A stretch of 64,000 nucleotides of DNA from the NCBI RefSeq assembly GCF_001424485.1, contig NZ_LMQC01000023.1:2613-66612 (forward strand). Reading direction: 5' to 3'. Below are positions 34,330-42,720 of the stretch, piece after piece. The notes under the pieces are model-generated. The model worked only from the letters and a program-made list of their open reading frames with translations, searched no databases and was not told the DNA's origin. Source of the DNA: Modestobacter sp. Leaf380. Lineage in GTDB: Bacteria > Actinomycetota > Actinomycetes > Mycobacteriales > Geodermatophilaceae. How positions within the stretch are numbered: position 1 is the first letter of the stretch; each line of letters begins with the position of its first letter. The position numbers and the translations under genes were made by a program.

Positions 34330-35838
34330 TCACAGCTGCAGGTACACGCTCTTGGTGTAGAGGTACGTGTCCATGTGCGCAGCCGTCCCCTTGGCGCCGT
34401 AGCCGCTCAGCTTGGTCCCGCTGAAGCCGACCAGGGGGTCGATGAGCCCGTAGCAGTTGACCCACATGGTGCCGGTGTGCACACCGCGCACGACCTGCAG
34501 CGCGGTGGACAGGCTCTGCGACCACACCGCGCCGGCCAGGCCGTAGTCGCTGTCGTTGGCGATCGTGATGGCCTCCTCGACGTCGTCGAAGGGCAGGATC
34601 GACAGCACCGGTCCGAAGACCTCCTCCCGGGCGATGCGCATGGAGTTGGTGACCTCACCGAACACGCACGGCTCCACGAAGTAGCCGTTCTCCAGGTCCC
34701 CGCCCACCCGACCTCCCCCGCGCAGCAGCTGCGCGCCCTCGGCCCGGCCGATCCGGACGTAGTCCAGCACCCGGTCCAGCTGCGTCCGGGACACCACCGG
34801 GCCCAGGTCGACCCCGGCGTCCAGGCCCCGGCCGACGCGCAGCCCGTCCACGTAGGCGAGCAGGCGCTCGGTGAACTCCTCGACGACCGGCCGCTGCACC
34901 AGCACCCGGGTGCCGGCGAAGCAGATCTGCCCGGAGTTGGCGAACACGCCCATCGCCGCGCCGGGCACGGCCCGGTCCAGGTCGGCGTCGGCGCACACGA
35001 TGTCCGCGGACTTGCCGCCCAGCTCCAGCTGCAGCTTCTTGATGTTGCCGGTGGAGGACCGGATGATCGAGCGCCCGGTCTCGGTGGAACCGGTGAAGGC
35101 GATCCGGTCCACGTCGGGGTGGTCGGCGAGGGCCTGACCGGCCTGCGCGCCCCACCCGGTCACCACGTTCACCACGCCGGCGGGGACGCCGGCCTCCAGC
35201 AGCAGCTCGGCCACGCGCAGCACGGTCAGGGAGGCCTCCTCGGAGGGCTTGAGGACGGCGGTGCACCCGCTGGCCAGCACCGCCCCGACGATCCAGAACT
35301 GGCCGTTGAGCGGTCCGTTCCACGGGATGATCCCCCCGACGACGCCCACCGGGGCCTTGAGGGTCATCGTCGCGACGTCCCCGGGCACCCCGTTGAGCAG
35401 CGTCTCGCCGCTGATGGTCAGCGCCTGGGCGGCGAAGAAGGCCAGCATCTTCTGCAGCGCCGGCCGACTGCCCAGCAGCCGGGCCACCGGGGCCCCCATG
35501 TCCAGGGACTCCAGCTCGACGAGCTCGTCGAAGTGCTCGTCGAGCACCCGGCCGACCCGGTTCAGCAGTGCCTGGCGCTCGTAGGGGGACCAGGTCCGCC
35601 AGGGCCCCTCGAAGGCGGCCCGGGCCGCGGCGACGGCGAGGTCGACGTCGACCCGGTCGCCGGCCGCCAGTTCGGCGAGGACCTCCCCGGTCGAGGGGTC
35701 CCGCGTGGGGAGCGTGGCACCCGACGACGCCGGGCGGTGCACGCCGTCGATGAGCAGCTGCAGCGGCCCCCGGGACAGGAAGGCCCGGGCTGCCGCGCCC
35801 GGCTCGGTGGGGGTGCTGGGGGTCGGTGACGTCGTCAC
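34330..35838 (-). CDS. Aldehyde dehydrogenase
   Basis: This 502-residue enzyme has [25 protein letters not shown] for the general base and GQICFAG for the nucleophile (Cys306). EEVFGPV follows. It is a canonical NAD(P) aldehyde dehydrogenase of the phenylacetaldehyde/betaine-aldehyde group. The GTG at 35838 follows AGAGGCACC. It is downstream of the Zn-alcohol dehydrogenase by 37 bases, so alcohol and aldehyde oxidation are probably consecutive. The substrate is unknown. Confidence 0.92.
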   Translation of the reverse strand: MTTSPTPSTPTEPGAAARAFLSRGPLQLLIDGVHRPASSGATLPTRDPSTGEVLAELAAGDRVDVDLAVAAARAAFEGPWRTWSPYERQALLNRVGRVLDEHFDELVELESLDMGAPVARLLGSRPALQKMLAFFAAQALTISGETLLNGVPGDVATMTLKAPVGVVGGIIPWNGPLNGQFWIVGAVLASGCTAVLKPSEEASLTVLRVAELLLEAGVPAGVVNVVTGWGAQAGQALADHPDVDRIAFTGSTETGRSIIRSSTGNIKKLQLELGGKSADIVCADADLDRAVPGAAMGVFANSGQICFAGTRVLVQRPVVEEFTERLLAYVDGLRVGRGLDAGVDLGPVVSRTQLDRVLDYVRIGRAEGAQLLRGGGRVGGDLENGYFVEPCVFGEVTNSMRIAREEVFGPVLSILPFDDVEEAITIANDSDYGLAGAVWSQSLSTALQVVRGVHTGTMWVNCYGLIDPLVGFSGTKLSGYGAKGTAAHMDTYLYTKSVYLQL

Positions 35839-35875
35839 GGGGGTGCCTCTCGTCGGGTCGGTCGGGACGGTGTCG

Positions 35876-36904
35876 TCAGTCGTTGAGCAGGACGCCCTTG
35901 CCGATCTCCTGCCGCTGGAAGAGGCGGTACGCCCGCTCGGCGGCGGCGAGGGGGAACCGGTGGGTGATGAGGGACTCGACGTCCAGCCCGCGGTCGACCA
36001 CGAACCGGGCACAGTCCTGGAGCTGGTTCTTGCTGGCGGTCAGCGACCCCACGATGGTCTTGCGGTGGTGGATGAGCTCGTTGCTGTCCACCTCCAGGGG
36101 GCCGAAGACCCCGACCATGCAGGCGGTGCCCCAGGGGCGGAGGGCCTCGACGGCCTGCCGCCGGACGACGGGGACCGCACTGCACTCCAGGGACTTGTCC
36201 ACGCCCTCGCCGTCCCGGGTCAGCGCCCGGACCGCGGCGACCGGGTCCCCCTCGCGCGCGTCCACGACGTGGTCGGCGCCGGTCCGCCGGGCCATCGCCA
36301 GTCGGGCGGGGTCGACGTCGACGGCGATCACCCGGGCGCCGAAGGCCTTGGCCAGCAGGGTGGCACTGAGGCCGACCGGGCCCTGGCCGAAGACCGCCAC
36401 CGTCTCGTCGGCGGTCAGCGCGACGCGCTCGATGGCGGCGAAGGCGGTCCCGGTGCCACAGGAGAGGGCCGCCCCGGTGCTGAAGGACAGCTCGTCGGGC
36501 AGCGCGATCAGCGCGTGCGCCGGGACGGCCATCAGGTCCGCGTGCCCGCCGTCGCCGTCGAGCCCACCGAAGACCACCCGCCCCCGGGTGCAGTACTGGG
36601 TCCAGCCCGACCGGCAGTGCCGACAGGTGCGACAGCCGTCGTAGTGGTGCACCATCACGCGATCGCCCACCCGGGCCTCTCCGGGCCGCACGGCCGCGCC
36701 GACGGACTCGACCACGCCGCAGGGTTCGTGCCCCTCGACCACCTGCTCGTCGGGGGTGCGGCGGGGGCCGTCGAGGTGGTGCAGGTCGCTGCCGCACATC
36801 CCCGAGGCCCGGATCCGGACGACGACCCCGTCGAGGGCGGGCCGGGGGTCGGGTCGCTGCTGCAGCTCGATCTCACCTGCACCGAGGAAGACCACGGCTC
36901 TCAT
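35876..36904 (-). CDS. Zinc-dependent alcohol dehydrogenase family protein
   Basis: This 342-residue medium-chain dehydrogenase shows SGMCGSDLHH and EGHEPCG for catalytic zinc, a CRTCRHC-SGWTQYC structural-zinc lobe and VFGQGPVG for NAD(P). It is a clear paralogue of the enzyme at 3404-4417 with the same length and motif order. The ATG at 36904 follows GGAG; the frame to 37015 crosses the operator and is not used. It is first in the leftward operon ADH-ALDH-IclR. The operator at 36992-37010 is shared with the divergent SDR operon. Confidence 0.9.
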   Translation of the reverse strand: MRAVVFLGAGEIELQQRPDPRPALDGVVVRIRASGMCGSDLHHLDGPRRTPDEQVVEGHEPCGVVESVGAAVRPGEARVGDRVMVHHYDGCRTCRHCRSGWTQYCTRGRVVFGGLDGDGGHADLMAVPAHALIALPDELSFSTGAALSCGTGTAFAAIERVALTADETVAVFGQGPVGLSATLLAKAFGARVIAVDVDPARLAMARRTGADHVVDAREGDPVAAVRALTRDGEGVDKSLECSAVPVVRRQAVEALRPWGTACMVGVFGPLEVDSNELIHHRKTIVGSLTASKNQLQDCARFVVDRGLDVESLITHRFPLAAAERAYRLFQRQEIGKGVLLND

Positions 36905-36991
36905 GTCGTACTCCAGGGTCGGCAGCTCATGGTCACGGCGCGCGACGACAGCGGCGGCGGAGACCCACCGGTGACGTCCGTGCGTTGACAT

Positions 36992-37010
36992 TATCCCATG
37001 AAATGGGATA
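36992..37010. promoter_or_regulatory. IclR-type operator, site 3 (perfect palindrome)
   Basis: TATCCCATGAAATGGGATA has perfect 8-base arms around GAA. It is the best copy of the motif and lies between the divergent ADH-ALDH-IclR and SDR-ALDH-aldolase-reductase operons. Control of both, including the regulator itself, is likely. Confidence 0.8.
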
Positions 37011-37117
37011 TTCACTACCCGAGACGATCTCCGGTGCCGGCGGTCCGATCATCCGACGGACCGCGCCCCGCGCGTGGTCCCCCCGTCCGCCACGATGCAC
37101 CGCTGCGAGGACCCCCG

Positions 37118-37972
37118 ATGAGCACTGCACCGTCGAGCACTGCACCGACGAGCCCCACACTCCCCACCCACGCCCCGTCGGACTCCGGGGTCCCGGCGTC
37201 GGCCCGGGACTTCGCCGTCGCCGGGCTCGTCGTCATCGTGACCGGGTCGGGACAGGGCATCGGCCGGGAACTCGCACGGCAGTTCGCCGCCGCCGGGGCG
37301 ACCGCCGTCGTCGCCGACCTGGACCTGGGCAAGGCCCAGGGCGTGGTCACCGAGATCACCGACGCCGGCGGGCGTGGCTTGGCCGTACGGGTCGACGTGG
37401 GCGAGGAGACGTCGGTGCAGGCCATGGTCGACACGGTCGTGGCCGAGCTCGGCCGGGTGGACGTCCTGATCAACAACGCCTCGGTCTTCGCCACCCTGGA
37501 GAAGCTGCCCTTCGACGAGATCCCGCTGGCCCGCTGGGAGCAGGTCATGCGCGTGAACATCACCGGCGCCTACCTGTGCGCCCGGGCCGTGGCGCCGCAC
37601 ATGCGCGCCGCGGGCTCCGGGCGCATCGTCAACGTCTCCTCCGACGCCGTCACCCGCGGCACGGTGGACTACCTGCACTACGTGACGTCGAAGTCCGCGG
37701 TGATCGGCATGACCAACTCACTCGCCCGCGAGCTGGGGCGGCACGGGATCACCGTCAACTGCATCCGGCCCGGCAGCGTGGCCACCGAGGTCGACCGTGC
37801 CGTCAACCCCACCACCGCGGTGCGCGAGCGCGCAGCCTCCCTGCAGTGCATCCCGCGGGGCATGGTGCCCACCGACCTGGTCGGGATCATGCTCTTCCTG
37901 GCCTCCCCGGCCTCGGCGTTCATCACCGGTCAGACCATCGCCTGCGACGGCGGCTACACGCACAGCAGCTGA
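37118..37972 (+). CDS. SDR family oxidoreductase
   Basis: This 284-residue short-chain dehydrogenase has TGSGQGIG, NNAS, a serine in NVSSDAVT and the catalytic YVTSK. The first 30 residues are a Ser/Thr/Pro-rich extension. The ATG at 37118 follows GAGGA and excludes the operator region. It is first in the rightward operon SDR-ALDH-aldolase-ketopantoate-reductase-like. Together with the next gene it repeats the pair at 14996-17195. Confidence 0.88.
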   Translation: MSTAPSSTAPTSPTLPTHAPSDSGVPASARDFAVAGLVVIVTGSGQGIGRELARQFAAAGATAVVADLDLGKAQGVVTEITDAGGRGLAVRVDVGEETSVQAMVDTVVAELGRVDVLINNASVFATLEKLPFDEIPLARWEQVMRVNITGAYLCARAVAPHMRAAGSGRIVNVSSDAVTRGTVDYLHYVTSKSAVIGMTNSLARELGRHGITVNCIRPGSVATEVDRAVNPTTAVRERAASLQCIPRGMVPTDLVGIMLFLASPASAFITGQTIACDGGYTHSS

Positions 37973-38007
37973 CCCACACCGCCACCGGCAGCCCGAGGAG
38001 CCCCGTC

Positions 38008-39459
38008 ATGCAGCAGTTCCCGCACCTCTACGTCGAGGGCCGGTGGGTCGAACCGGTCCAGCCACGCACCGTCGACCTGCTCGACCCCACCCGCGAGGAG
38101 CCCTTCGCCCGGGTGGCGATGGGCAGCTCCGCCGACGTCGACCTCGCCGTGGCCGCGGCCCGGCGCGCGTTCCCGGCGTTCGCGGCCACCACGGTCGCAG
38201 AGCGGGTCGCGATGATCGACCGGGTCGTCGCGGCCTACGAGGCCCGACTCGAGGAGTTCGCCGAGCTGATCGCCCACGAGGTGGGCATCCCGGTCAGCAA
38301 CCGGGCCCAGGTCACCGGTCCGGCCCAGCACATGCGGGTGGCGCGCGACCTGTTGCGCGACCACCCCTTCGAGTCCAGCATCGGCGATGCGATCGTCCGG
38401 CGGGAGCCGATCGGGGTCGTCGCGGTCATCTCGCCGTGGAACTGGCCGGTCCAGACCGGGGTGATCAAGACCGTCTACGCCCTGGCGGCCGGGTGCACCG
38501 TCGTCGCCAAGCCCAGTGTCGAGTCCGCGGCCAGCGGCGCCCTGCTGGCCCAGGTGCTGCACGAGGCCCAGCTGCCGCCCGGGGTGTTCAACCTGGTGAA
38601 CGGGGCCGGCCGGGACGTCGGTGAGGCCCTGACCCGCCACCCCGGCGTCGACATGGTCTCCTTCACCGGGTCGACCGCAGCGGGCCGCGCGGTGGGTGCC
38701 GCCGCGGCGCAGACGGTGAAGCGCACCAGCCTGGAGCTGGGTGGGAAGTCGGCCAGCATCGTGCTCCCCGACGCCGACCTGGAGCGGGCGGCCCGGTGGA
38801 ACGTCGGACGTTGCTTCGTCAACACCGGGCAGTCCTGCCACGCACCCAGTCGGCTGCTGGTGCACGAGAGCCAGCTCGCCGAGGTCACCGACGTGCTCGT
38901 CGAGGAGGCCGGCCGGTTCCGGCTGGGCGACCCGATGGACCCCGGGACCACCATGGGGCCACTGGTCAGCGCCGCCCAGTACGCCTCCGTGCGGTCCCAC
39001 GTGCAGACCGCACTGGACGAGGGCGCGGTCCTGGTGACCGGCGGCCTGGAGCGGCCGGCCGGGCTGGACCGGGGCTGGTTCGTGCAGCCCACCGTGTTCA
39101 CCGGCGTCACGCCGGACATGACGGTCGCCCGCGAGGAGGTCTTCGGCCCGGTGCTGGCCGTGCTGTCCTACCGGGACGAGGCCGAGGCCCTGCAGATCGC
39201 CAACGACTCGCCCTACGGGCTGGGTGGCTACGTGTGGGGCGGCTCCCGGGAGACCGCCCGCCGGGTGGTGAACGGCCTGCGGGCCGGTCGGGTCAGCTAC
39301 AACGGCGCCGCCACCGACTCCCACACCCCGATGGGCGGTTACAAGCAGTCCGGCACCGGCCGGTCGATGGGGCGCTTCGGGCTGGAGGAGCACCTGGAGG
39401 TCAAGTCGGTCTACGGGTTCCAGGACGAGGCCCGCGCACTGCCCAGCACGTTCCCGTGA
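38008..39459 (+). CDS. Aldehyde dehydrogenase
   Basis: This 483-residue enzyme has [24 protein letters not shown] and GQSCHAPS (Cys277). Its length and long blocks match the enzyme at 15744-17195, so both descend from one duplication of an SDR-aldehyde dehydrogenase pair. The ATG at 38008 follows GAGGAGCCCC. It lies 35 bases after the SDR and 34 before the aldolase. It may oxidise a semialdehyde released by that aldolase; this is inference. Confidence 0.92.
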   Translation: MQQFPHLYVEGRWVEPVQPRTVDLLDPTREEPFARVAMGSSADVDLAVAAARRAFPAFAATTVAERVAMIDRVVAAYEARLEEFAELIAHEVGIPVSNRAQVTGPAQHMRVARDLLRDHPFESSIGDAIVRREPIGVVAVISPWNWPVQTGVIKTVYALAAGCTVVAKPSVESAASGALLAQVLHEAQLPPGVFNLVNGAGRDVGEALTRHPGVDMVSFTGSTAAGRAVGAAAAQTVKRTSLELGGKSASIVLPDADLERAARWNVGRCFVNTGQSCHAPSRLLVHESQLAEVTDVLVEEAGRFRLGDPMDPGTTMGPLVSAAQYASVRSHVQTALDEGAVLVTGGLERPAGLDRGWFVQPTVFTGVTPDMTVAREEVFGPVLAVLSYRDEAEALQIANDSPYGLGGYVWGGSRETARRVVNGLRAGRVSYNGAATDSHTPMGGYKQSGTGRSMGRFGLEEHLEVKSVYGFQDEARALPSTFP

Positions 39460-39493
39460 CGACCCGCCCCCGACCCGACCAGGAGACCCGCCC

Positions 39494-40285
39494 ATGAGCC
39501 CCGACACCACTCCCCTGCTGCGCAACCACGCCAAGGAGAAGCTGTCCCGTGGCGAGACCGTCTACTCGATGACCGTCCGGCTGGTCCGGACGGTGGACAT
39601 CGCCTCCATCGCCTACGCCGCGGGCTTCGACTCGATCTACATCGACCTGGAGCACAGCAGCTTCCCGCTGGAGGCCGCCAGCCAGATCTGCCTGGCGTGC
39701 AACCACCTCGGGGTGACCCCGCTGGTCCGCGTGCCCGGACCCGACCCCGCCTTCATCGCCCGCGTCATGGACGTCGGCGCGATGGGGATCATCGTCCCCG
39801 ACGTCGAGTCCGCGGACGCCGCGCGGGCCGCGGTGGCAGCGGTGAAGCACGCCCCGCTCGGCGAGCGTTCGCTGGCCGGTGCACCGCCCCAGCTGCACTA
39901 CCGCTCCCACCCCGCCGACCACGTCGTCCAGGCACTGGACTCGACGTCGATGGTCGTCCCGATGATCGAGTCGCAGGCCGGCCTGGACGCCGCCCACGCC
40001 ATCGCCGCCGTCGAGGGCGTGGACATGGTGCTGGTCGGGGCCAACGACCTCAGCGTCGGGCTGGGCATCGCCGGCCAGATGGACCACCCCCAGGTGCACG
40101 AGGCGTTCCTGCACGTCCTGGATGCCGGCCGCACGCACGGCACCGCGGTCGGCATCGGCGGCCTGGGCGGGCGTCCGGACCTGATCGGCCAGTACCTGGC
40201 GCTCGGAGCGCGCTACGTGTCCACGGGCAACGACATCTCCTTCCTCAGCGCGGCCGCCACCGCCAAGCGCGCCCAGTTCGACTGA
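39494..40285 (+). CDS. HpcH/HpaI family aldolase (class II pyruvate-type aldolase)
   Basis: This 263-residue protein shows the metal- and substrate-binding blocks of the 2-keto-3-deoxy-acid aldolase family: FDSIYIDLEHSSF, VRVPGPDP, VVPMIESQAGLD and GANDLSVGLG. Relatives cleave 2-keto-3-deoxy sugar acids or hydroxy-keto-diacids to pyruvate plus an aldehyde. A tight spacing to both neighbours places it inside the operon. It would generate an aldehyde for the adjacent aldehyde dehydrogenases. The chain length of the substrate cannot be read. Confidence 0.9.
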   Translation: MSPDTTPLLRNHAKEKLSRGETVYSMTVRLVRTVDIASIAYAAGFDSIYIDLEHSSFPLEAASQICLACNHLGVTPLVRVPGPDPAFIARVMDVGAMGIIVPDVESADAARAAVAAVKHAPLGERSLAGAPPQLHYRSHPADHVVQALDSTSMVVPMIESQAGLDAAHAIAAVEGVDMVLVGANDLSVGLGIAGQMDHPQVHEAFLHVLDAGRTHGTAVGIGGLGGRPDLIGQYLALGARYVSTGNDISFLSAAATAKRAQFD

Positions 40286-40313
40286 TGCCCCCAGCACAGG
40301 GAGACAGCACACC

Positions 40314-41291
40314 GTGAAGATCTGCGTGTTCGGGGCCGGCGCTGTCGGCGGTCACCTCGCCGGCCGTCTGGCCGCCGCCGGGACCGACGTCTCGCTCATC
40401 GCCCGCAACGACCACCTGGCCGCCGTCCGGGAACGCGGACTGCGGGTGGAGACCCGGGACGGCGTGCTCGTCTCCCACCCCACCGTCACCGACCGCCCCG
40501 GCGACCTGGGCCCGCAGGACGTCGTCCTGGTCGCGGTCAAGGCACCCGCGCTCCCGGCGATCGCCGAGCCGGTGTCCACGCTGCTGGGTCCCGACAGCCA
40601 GGTCGTCTTCGTCACCAACGGCGTCCCGTGGTGGTACTTCCACGCCCACGGTGGGCCCCTGCAGGACACCCGGCTGCCGCGCCTGGACCCCGACGACGCG
40701 CTCTGGCGCCACGTGCACCCGGACCGGGCCGTCGGCGCGGTGGCCTACACGGCCGGCTCCGTCGTGGCGCCCGGCGTCATCCGGGCCGAGAACGCCCGCA
40801 ACCGACTGGTCCTGGGTCGGCCGGACGGCGCCCCGGACGGGCGACTGGACGCACTCGCCGACCTGCTGCGCCCCGGCGGGGTGCAGGTCGACGTGACGTC
40901 GACCGTCCGCGACGCGGTGTGGGCCAAGCTGGTCATGAACCTCGTGGGCGGCTCGCTGGGCGCGCTCACCGGCTCGGCGATGGGCGCGGTCATGGCCGAC
41001 CCGGTCCTCGCCGACCTGGCCGGCACCCTGGCCCGCGAGGGCGCCGCCATCGCCCGCGCCCTGGGGTGCGACCCCGGTGACACCGACGCCGGCCTCGCCC
41101 GACTGGGCGGCTCCAGCCACGTCCAGAGCATCGCCCAGGACCTGCTGGCCGGGCGGCCCATGGAGATCGACGCGCTCTTCCGGACCCCGCTGGACCTGGC
41201 CCGGATGGCCGACGTCGACACCCCCGGCCTCGACGCGGTGGTCGCGATGGCCACGCAGCGGGCCCGGGTGGCCGGCTCCTACCGGGACTGA
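40314..41291 (+). CDS. Ketopantoate reductase family protein (PanE/ApbA-like)
   Basis: This 325-residue protein has the N-terminal FGAGAVGGHLAGRLA cofactor motif, VKAPALPA and, in the C-terminal helical domain, the catalytic lysine in AVWAKLVMN. Pantothenate synthesis would normally not be embedded in a catabolic operon, so it more likely reduces or oxidises a branched 2-keto acid in this pathway. The GTG at 40314 follows 28 bases after the aldolase. It is last in the operon and converges on the EIIB-like gene. Confidence 0.88.
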   Translation: MKICVFGAGAVGGHLAGRLAAAGTDVSLIARNDHLAAVRERGLRVETRDGVLVSHPTVTDRPGDLGPQDVVLVAVKAPALPAIAEPVSTLLGPDSQVVFVTNGVPWWYFHAHGGPLQDTRLPRLDPDDALWRHVHPDRAVGAVAYTAGSVVAPGVIRAENARNRLVLGRPDGAPDGRLDALADLLRPGGVQVDVTSTVRDAVWAKLVMNLVGGSLGALTGSAMGAVMADPVLADLAGTLAREGAAIARALGCDPGDTDAGLARLGGSSHVQSIAQDLLAGRPMEIDALFRTPLDLARMADVDTPGLDAVVAMATQRARVAGSYRD

Positions 41292-41313
41292 CCGGCGGGG
41301 CCGGCAGCCCGGC

Positions 41314-41619
41314 TCAGGCGGTGATCTGCCCGCCTTGGCGGATCGCGTGCACGAGCCCGGCGACCGCCGGGTCCCCCACCAGCTGGGTGTAGGCGACGAC
41401 CGGCCGGTCGCCGGCGAGCGACCGCGCGCGCCCCGCGAGCTTGTCGTGGGTGAGGACGACGTCGGCCTCGGCCGGCAGTGCGTCCACCGGGCTGTGCCGG
41501 ACGACGACCCGCGGGGCCAGCTGCTTGCGCAGCTGGGCGCTCATCAGCACGCTGCTGGCCATCCCCGCGTCACAGGCGATCACGATCGTGCGGACGGCGG
41601 CGCCGTCGATGCTGGGCAC
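41314..41619 (-). CDS. Orphan PTS EIIB-like domain protein (mannitol/MtlA type)
   Basis: This 101-residue protein is a free IIB domain with the phosphocysteine loop RTIVIACDAGMASSVLM and downstream VDALPAEADVVLTHDKLAGRA, close to MtlA IIB. It is a paralogue of the protein at 2049-2357, with the same length and the same DIP/DALPA-like central turn. No PTS partner genes are nearby. It follows the bicupin gene by about 100 bases in the same direction, so both probably depend on the operator at 42655. The function is unknown. Confidence 0.78.
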   Translation of the reverse strand: MPSIDGAAVRTIVIACDAGMASSVLMSAQLRKQLAPRVVVRHSPVDALPAEADVVLTHDKLAGRARSLAGDRPVVAYTQLVGDPAVAGLVHAIRQGGQITA

Positions 41620-41723
41620 AGCGGACTCCAGTCGGGGAACGGACCGACCGACCGGTGGCGGTGCGCACGCAGCACACCGGCACCGTTCGGCAGGGCGGGT
41701 CAGGGTCGGTCGGTCGGTCGGGG

Positions 41724-42563
41724 TCAGAAGGTGTGCAGCACCGTGCGGAGGAAGGTGGTCTGCTCGATGGCCTCGACGGGGACGGGCCCCTCGCCGGCCA
41801 GGAACTCGTACCCGGTCTCCGGGCCGTACTTGCCGTCACCGGCCTGCACCTGCCCGTCGATCTGGAACAGGATCTCGATGGAGGGGTGCTGGCCGGCCTG
41901 GTAGACCGCGCCGGCCTGCAGCCGCAGGAAACCGATGCGCAGGTTGCGCTCGGTGAAGGACCCCAGCCACTTCTCCTCCACGCCGAGGTCGGCGGAGGGC
42001 AGCCAGGCGTAGGCCTCGGGGTCCATCGCGATGACGTCGGTGTAACGGGGCGGCGCGAACTGGAGCTCGTGGCCCATCGCCTTCTCGAAGATCGCCTGCG
42101 ACCCGTCGAGGGTGTGCGTCTGCCCCTCGGCGTCGGTGTAGGTGTACATGCCCTTGGCGAACTCACCGGTCATGGCCAGCTCGGCGTTGACGGCCTCGCG
42201 CTGGGCCACGCTGAGGTAGCCACCGCCGCTGGCCCCCCCGCACTGCAGGACCATCGTCCGCAGGCCCTCGGCCCGCTCCTGGGGTCCGTAGTGGACGCTC
42301 TCGGGGAAGTAGCCGACCCACCCCTCCTGCAGGACGTCGGTCTCGGTGTAGGGCAACGTGCCCGCGATGACGTAGCGGATCTGGTCGAAGGTGTGCCGGT
42401 GCCGCGGGGTCCGCCAGCCACCGCCTCCGGTGAGGCCCATGTTGAGGTCGAAGTTGTTCGGCGAGCCGTCCTCGCCGAACAACAGGTGCTTCTGGTCGAG
42501 CTTGCCGTCTCGCATGCTCCCGACCTGCTCGGTACCGGTCTCGGCTGCCCTGCTCACGCGCAT
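41724..42563 (-). CDS. Bicupin-type cupin domain protein
   Basis: This 279-residue protein seems to contain two barrels. The first has PRHRHTFDQIRYVIAGTLPYTE and FPESVHYGP, a full metal site. The second has LQAGAVYQAGQHPSIEILFQIDG. Such proteins are often dioxygenases or isomerases of catabolic pathways. The start at 42563 follows GAAGGAGATCG. It lies 92 bases after the operator at 42655, so IclR control is likely. I do not know the substrate. Confidence 0.78.
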   Translation of the reverse strand: MRVSRAAETGTEQVGSMRDGKLDQKHLLFGEDGSPNNFDLNMGLTGGGGWRTPRHRHTFDQIRYVIAGTLPYTETDVLQEGWVGYFPESVHYGPQERAEGLRTMVLQCGGASGGGYLSVAQREAVNAELAMTGEFAKGMYTYTDAEGQTHTLDGSQAIFEKAMGHELQFAPPRYTDVIAMDPEAYAWLPSADLGVEEKWLGSFTERNLRIGFLRLQAGAVYQAGQHPSIEILFQIDGQVQAGDGKYGPETGYEFLAGEGPVPVEAIEQTTFLRTVLHTF

Positions 42564-42654
42564 CGCGATCTCCTTCGACGAGGTTGACCCACCCGGGACG
42601 GGCTGAGGACCCGATTGGCTCCTGTTGCGGCCGGTCCTGGGTCAGTCTCCACGG

Positions 42655-42673
42655 TATCCCACATGGCGGGATC
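42655..42673. promoter_or_regulatory. IclR-type operator, site 4
   Basis: TATCCCACATGGCGGGATC fits TATCCC-N7-GGGA. It lies before the bicupin gene and after the MmgE/PrpD stop. Confidence 0.7.
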
Positions 42674-42720
42674 TTTTCAACAGTCTTGACCTGCGCGTCG
42701 GCGAGCGCACGTCGGTGGGG

